Shown here: one piece after another, positions 59,827 through 64,000 of the stretch
Numbering within the stretch: position 1 is the stretch's first letter
Layout of the letters: the number at the start of each line of letters is the position of its first letter
DNA from: Gemmata sp.
GTDB taxonomy: Bacteria; Planctomycetota; Planctomycetia; Gemmatales; Gemmataceae
NCBI GenBank assembly: GCA_025055115.1
Contig: JANWYJ010000055.1
Location: 1 to 64,000, forward strand
DNA length: 64,000 bases
Direction of reading: 5' to 3'
Made by a program: the position numbers and the translations under genes
The notes under the pieces: model-generated
Seen by the model: the letters and a program-made list of their open reading frames with translations, nothing else
What the model was told of the DNA's origin: nothing
Database searches by the model: none

Positions 59827-62800
59827 ATGAACGACATTCAACTACAACCGCAAACGACGCAACAAAGCGAATTCATTTTCCGGCGCACGGTCGATTCCTT
59901 CGACCAATTCTCGGGAGATTTTCTCCATGCCCTGATGGGGCATCCGATCGCCAAAGTGTTGTTGGCGCTGGCGCTTCTGACTCTGGTCGCCCGGGTGGTG
60001 TACCGTTATGCCCACCCCGCGGCCCGAACGTTAGGCCCCAAAGCCCCGGTGGCCCGCGCCTTGCGCATCGCCTCGTGGGTCGCGGTCGCCGCGGTGATCC
60101 TCTGGACCCTCGTGGCGTTCTACAATCGCGACCTCGAACAGGGGCGGGAAGTCGTTGAAACGGTGCCGACTTTCGGCTCCACCAACGACATCAAATGGTA
60201 TTCGTTCACCATCGGCTTGTTCATCTTAGGATGCTTCTTTGTCGGCCTGATGTACTACAAAGACTCCCAATCAGTCCGCTGGTATTGGGCTGTGCCATTG
60301 GCGCTATTACGCATCAGCGTCTATGCGATTCTCTGCTTCATTTTCCTGCTGCCGGCCATCCAAACCTGGGAAGATACCCAGAAACAGTCCCGGGTCGTCA
60401 TCTTGTTGGATATCAGCCACAGTATCACCTCCGACAAAGCGACTGACGATGTAGTGACCAAACCTGGGCAGAAGGCCAAACGCCGCATCGACTACATCAT
60501 AGACTTTCTGACGGATAAGGACGTTGCGTTTTTGCAAAAGCTTCTGGAGAAAAACCCGGTCGCGGTCTATGCCTTTGGCAGCCGGTTGGATGAAGCCCCT
60601 CAGCTGATCGCCTCTGAAGGCCCGGTGTGGAGCCGCGAGGAATGGGAAGCCTTCGCCACTTACAATTTCCGCCCGCATCTGATCCGCAACATCAGCCGTG
60701 AAGGCCAAACGAAGATCGAGCAATCCGATGATTGGCAACCGACGATGCGCGGCGATGCCGATTGGGCGACGACGTGGGCCGCGCGCTTGGCGATGATCCG
60801 CGCGGCCGCGGCTCTCAAACAAGGCCGCGCCGAACCGGGTCAGAGCCTCGAAAAATTCCGCGAACAGTACCCGACTGGAACGTGGTTGCTGGAGATGACC
60901 GGTAATGACCTCGATCAACTGGCCCAGAACCTGGAACGGTTGGAAAAACGCATCGATGTGGCCCGTACGATCATGCGTGGAACCAACGTTCCCGATGCGA
61001 TCACCGCGGCCATCAATCGCGAATCGGCCAATATGGTTCAGGGTATCATCGTCATCTCGGATGGCCGTAGTAACCTTGGTTCAGAAGCCAGTTATGTGGA
61101 ACTGCGCGAGCGGGCACGCCGCGAGAAGATCCCCATTTTCACAATTGTGGTGGGGGAAGATCGACAGACTTCGGCGATTGTCATCAGCGATGTTTTGGCA
61201 CCCGATAGCGCTCCTGTGGATGAGGCTTGGGAAATCAATGTCGAGGCCGATGGGGTGAATTTGGCCAACAAAACCGTGGAGGTGGAACTGCACCTGTTCA
61301 AACCCGGCTCGGATTTCGAGCGTGTCGATGCCCAAGGCTATCCTCTCAGCGATTACAAGATGACGCAACCGATGACCTTCGCCCCGGGCGATCCGCCACG
61401 CGGGCAGGTGAAGTTCGTCATCGACCCGGCCGACCCCAAACTGCCCGACGATCTGACCACCGAATCGAAGGATGCCGCCATCAAGAAGCGCATTCTCAAA
61501 GAAGGCAAGTGGGGTGTAAAAGCCGTTATCGCCAAACACCCCGACGAGGCCGCAGCCGATGCCTTCCACGTCCGCGCCCGCCCGAACATCAACGTGGTGC
61601 AACAAAAACTGCGGATTCTGCTGGTCACCGGGGCACCCGGACGGGAGTTCAGCTTCCTCCGCACACTGCTGGTTCGTGAAATGCAGGATCAGCGGGCGAC
61701 TCTGACCACCTATGTGCAGAACGAAGCCGGGACCAAAGGCCAACTGACCCCTGAAATCGGGGAAACCGTGATCTTACGCTTCCCCAACCGGCTCGATTTG
61801 AGCAACAAAGATTACGGCCCCGATGAAAAACCCCTCAATCTCAATGAATACGACGTGATTATCGCCTTTGATCCCGATTGGAGCGAACTGTCGCGGTTGC
61901 AGGTCGACGATCTGGCCCGTTGGGTGCGCGAAGGCGGTGGTGGGCTGATTTTCGTCGCCGGTCCAATCAATACCTTCCAGCTGGCACGCGTCGAAATACC
62001 CAATGGCAACCTCGTCAATCTGCTAGAAATTCTGCCGGTTATCCCGGCGGACATCGTCGCCCAGCGCATCCGCCCCACACCAACGACCCCGCGCCGCTTG
62101 CGGTTGTACCCCGAACGCATTCCCGGCTCTGAGTTATTAAAATTGGATGAGAGCGTCCCCAACGACCCGATTGCTGGATGGGAACCGTTTTTCACGGATC
62201 GCGACAAATACATCCCTGATCCCGATTGGCGCAAGGAACTTTTCCCGCGGCGCGGTTTCTTCTCGGCCTATCCGGTCACGGAAGTCAAACCAGGTAGCGC
62301 TGTGTTGGCGGAATTTCTCGACGTGTCGGATACCAACGAACCGGTGCCCATTCCGTGGATTGTGACCAATAATCCCTCTGCCTCCTATCGCACGGCGTAT
62401 CTGGGCAACTCCGAACTGTATCGGCTGCGGCCCTACCGCGCGACGGAAGGCATTGGCCGCCAATACTTTGAGCGCTTTTGGATCAAGCTCATCAAGTACA
62501 TGGCGGCCAAGCGGAACTTCAAAGCGCCCCGCGGCCGGGTCCTTGTCAGTAAGGAGGGCATTTCCGGCATGCCGCTGCGGGTGCAAGCGCGGATTTTGAA
62601 TGAATCTGCCAAGCCGTACACTCCGGCCGACATCGGCGCCAAATTCAAAATTGTGCAAGAGAAAAACGGCGAAAGACGTGAATTCGGCCCCTACAACTTG
62701 AAGCCCAAAGAAGGTGTCGATGGGACCTTCGAAGGCTACTACGACGGTCAAGTGCTGCTGGAACCCAGTAAGTTCCCCCCGGATGATTCGATCTATCGGG

Positions 62801-63585
62801 TCGTGGTCGACGTTCCTGATTCCCAAGAAACTCTCACGGGGGAATTCCGCATCCGGCAATCCGATCCGGAAATGGATAACCGCCGCCCGGACATTGCGGC
62901 GATGATTCGTATGGCCAGCGAGTTCAACAAAGAATTCCAAGAAAGCCGCCTGGCCGACAAAGCCTCCGTCAAACTCGCACTGGGTAAATATCTGCCCAAA
63001 GAAGCTGGCGTGCAACGCTTGGCCTTCCGGCTCAACGACAAAGAAGAACTCAAACTCATCCCCGAATGCATGCTGACGCTCAAGATGCAAAATCAGAACC
63101 GCGGACCGATCCACGACTTGTGGGATACACCGGTGATGCTGGATTTGTCGCGGTCCAATGTCTTCAACGGGCTGTGGGTGCTGATCGGCTCGTCGCTGCT
63201 GTTGCTGCTGGCACGGATCGGTTGGCACTACGGCGCTGGTCAGCTATCCGCAGCCCTGCGCGGATTGATTATTGCCCTCTGGGTGCTGGCGAATCTGGTC
63301 ATATTCATCGGCGGCGCGGTGGCGGTCGCTTTCGATCCTCTCTATGTGCTGCCGTGGTTGGCGGCGATGCTCGTTTTTGGCTTGGCCATCTTCGCTTTCC
63401 GGGCCGAATTGGGAGCCGGACTGACGATGCTGGGCATCCTCCTGGCCAGTGGAGTGACGCTGGCCGTGGCCTGCCAAATGGGCGACTACACCGGCATGAC
63501 GGTGCCCATCAGCATTGCCTTACTTGTGATCGTGCTGCTGTTGGGGTGTGAATGGGCAACGCGGAAATTGCTCCGGTTGGCGTAA
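59827..63585 (+). CDS. Giant VWA/GATase-like membrane protein
   Basis: A 1252-residue protein with three to four N-terminal membrane segments (about 40–62, 80–98, 125–143, 155–178), a VWA domain with MIDAS DISHS near 197 and VISDGRSN near 400, a beta-rich domain, and a GATase-like segment (DVIIAFDPDWSELSRLQVDDLARWVREGGGGLIFVAGP near 680–715). Five further membrane segments close it (about 1115–1245). It is a paralogue in layout of the preceding protein. ATG 59827 is chosen; GTG 59821 is possible. Confidence 0.87.
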   Translation: MNDIQLQPQTTQQSEFIFRRTVDSFDQFSGDFLHALMGHPIAKVLLALALLTLVARVVYRYAHPAARTLGPKAPVARALRIASWVAVAAVILWTLVAFYNRDLEQGREVVETVPTFGSTNDIKWYSFTIGLFILGCFFVGLMYYKDSQSVRWYWAVPLALLRISVYAILCFIFLLPAIQTWEDTQKQSRVVILLDISHSITSDKATDDVVTKPGQKAKRRIDYIIDFLTDKDVAFLQKLLEKNPVAVYAFGSRLDEAPQLIASEGPVWSREEWEAFATYNFRPHLIRNISREGQTKIEQSDDWQPTMRGDADWATTWAARLAMIRAAAALKQGRAEPGQSLEKFREQYPTGTWLLEMTGNDLDQLAQNLERLEKRIDVARTIMRGTNVPDAITAAINRESANMVQGIIVISDGRSNLGSEASYVELRERARREKIPIFTIVVGEDRQTSAIVISDVLAPDSAPVDEAWEINVEADGVNLANKTVEVELHLFKPGSDFERVDAQGYPLSDYKMTQPMTFAPGDPPRGQVKFVIDPADPKLPDDLTTESKDAAIKKRILKEGKWGVKAVIAKHPDEAAADAFHVRARPNINVVQQKLRILLVTGAPGREFSFLRTLLVREMQDQRATLTTYVQNEAGTKGQLTPEIGETVILRFPNRLDLSNKDYGPDEKPLNLNEYDVIIAFDPDWSELSRLQVDDLARWVREGGGGLIFVAGPINTFQLARVEIPNGNLVNLLEILPVIPADIVAQRIRPTPTTPRRLRLYPERIPGSELLKLDESVPNDPIAGWEPFFTDRDKYIPDPDWRKELFPRRGFFSAYPVTEVKPGSAVLAEFLDVSDTNEPVPIPWIVTNNPSASYRTAYLGNSELYRLRPYRATEGIGRQYFERFWIKLIKYMAAKRNFKAPRGRVLVSKEGISGMPLRVQARILNESAKPYTPADIGAKFKIVQEKNGERREFGPYNLKPKEGVDGTFEGYYDGQVLLEPSKFPPDDSIYRVVVDVPDSQETLTGEFRIRQSDPEMDNRRPDIAAMIRMASEFNKEFQESRLADKASVKLALGKYLPKEAGVQRLAFRLNDKEELKLIPECMLTLKMQNQNRGPIHDLWDTPVMLDLSRSNVFNGLWVLIGSSLLLLLARIGWHYGAGQLSAALRGLIIALWVLANLVIFIGGAVAVAFDPLYVLPWLAAMLVFGLAIFAFRAELGAGLTMLGILLASGVTLAVACQMGDYTGMTVPISIALLVIVLLLGCEWATRKLLRLA

Positions 63586-63728
63586 CGGCTGTGCGGCCGC
63601 ACCCTTCCCAAAACGCTCTGAGGGGAAGGGGAGAAGCTGTTCCAAAAAACTGTGCAGATGACGCCACCGGTTTGTGAAAAATTGTTCAAAAATTGGACAC
63701 ACTCTGGTTCTCAACTTGGTAATGGTGT

Positions 63729-64000
63729 ATGGCAACCGTTCACGAGCGTCCTTCGGGCCGACCCTCCCTGCCGCCGTTGGCGGACCGCGATCCGCAAATG
63801 TATCATCCCCTCGATCGGCTGCGGGGCATCATTCGCCGCTATGTCGTCATCGAAGGCCTGTTGCTGGCGATTCTCTTTGTGGCGTTGTGGTTGGCCGTCG
63901 GCCTGATCCTCGACTTTGGTCTCTTCAAAGTCACCGGGTGGGATTGGGTGCAAGACGGGGCTTGGTGGGTACGCCTGATGGGGCTACTCATAGCGCTGGG
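63729..64000 (+). CDS. Membrane protein, truncated by the window edge
   Basis: An open frame beginning ATGGCAACCG and still open at 64000, giving 90 codons so far. The visible part has a Pro/Arg-rich start, then RLRGIIRRYVVIEGLLLAIL and VALWLAVGLILDF, a membrane segment at about 45–65, with a second beginning at the edge. It continues the MoxR–VWA cluster on the same strand and is likely its next large membrane component. The family cannot be named from this fragment. Confidence 0.75.
   Translation, partial: MATVHERPSGRPSLPPLADRDPQMYHPLDRLRGIIRRYVVIEGLLLAILFVALWLAVGLILDFGLFKVTGWDWVQDGAWWVRLMGLLIAL

Overview
The window looks like a chromosomal segment of a planctomycete, most likely a member of the Gemmataceae. 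The reasons are a DUF1549/DUF1553 cytochrome-like protein, a BBP7-type outer-membrane barrel, two secreted prenyltransferase/squalene-oxidase-fold proteins, a MoxR–DUF58–giant VWA protein cluster, futalosine-pathway menaquinone synthesis (MqnE) and tetrahydromethanopterin (H4MPT) C1 genes in a bacterial setting. I see no insertion sequences, prophage, CRISPR arrays or rRNA operon. Genes on both strands are mostly single or in short operons, separated by unusually repeat-rich intergenic DNA.

Layout. 0–5.2 kb: a selenocysteine tRNA, hemF, a chromosomal parS-like centromere site, a PgsA-type phosphatidyltransferase, a secreted Tyr/Trp-rich protein, mqnE and tRNA-Ala(GGC). 5.2–12.6 kb: a repeat array, the DUF1549/DUF1553 protein, a PAS-rich hybrid histidine kinase and formylmethanofuran:H4MPT formyltransferase. 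12.6–13.7 kb: a gene-free island of direct repeats with a sigma-54-like promoter and a hairpin. 13.7–26.7 kb: SirB1-type protein, HisG, BBP7 protein, YdiJ-like FAD/Fe-S dehydrogenase, ArfB, a prenyltransferase-fold protein, TauE/SafE permease, GT4 glycosyltransferase, PP2C phosphatase and an SDR. 26.8–30.8 kb: prfB (with programmed frameshift), tsaE, a degenerate HAD protein, a FabZ-like dehydratase and trmB, forming a translation/tRNA-centred run. 30.9–37.2 kb: two Cys-rich exported proteins, MsrA, a P2B calcium ATPase and a Tat-exported TIM-barrel protein. 37.4–44.7 kb: a tightly coupled six-gene minus-strand operon (MFS–spermidine-synthase fusion, ATP-grasp, mch, RimK-like ligase, CitG-like, PTPS-like), read here as an H4MPT biosynthesis/C1 operon. 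45–47.6 kb: acylphosphatase, a second PP2C and a radical SAM protein with a possible short peptide gene upstream. 47.6–64 kb: a 1673-residue PQQ-propeller/TPR protein, then the prenyltransferase-fold, MoxR, DUF58 and giant VWA cluster, running off the right edge in a further membrane protein.

The most unusual property of the window is its short imperfect tandem duplications (15–44 nt units). They occur in most larger intergenic spaces. In at least seven genes they copy the 3' end including the stop codon: hemF, the 2660–3160 gene, mqnE, the SirB1-type gene, the Cys-rich gene, the PQQ gene and moxR. One pair has expanded in frame inside an ATP-grasp gene. I know of no described system that explains this.

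Roles: the H4MPT operon plus the distant ftr give cofactor synthesis and two steps of C1 oxidation. tRNA-Sec, prfB and arfB bear on UGA decoding and termination. The MoxR/DUF58/VWA cluster resembles the Bat (aerotolerance) type. Functions are read from visible motifs, and no similarity search could be run.
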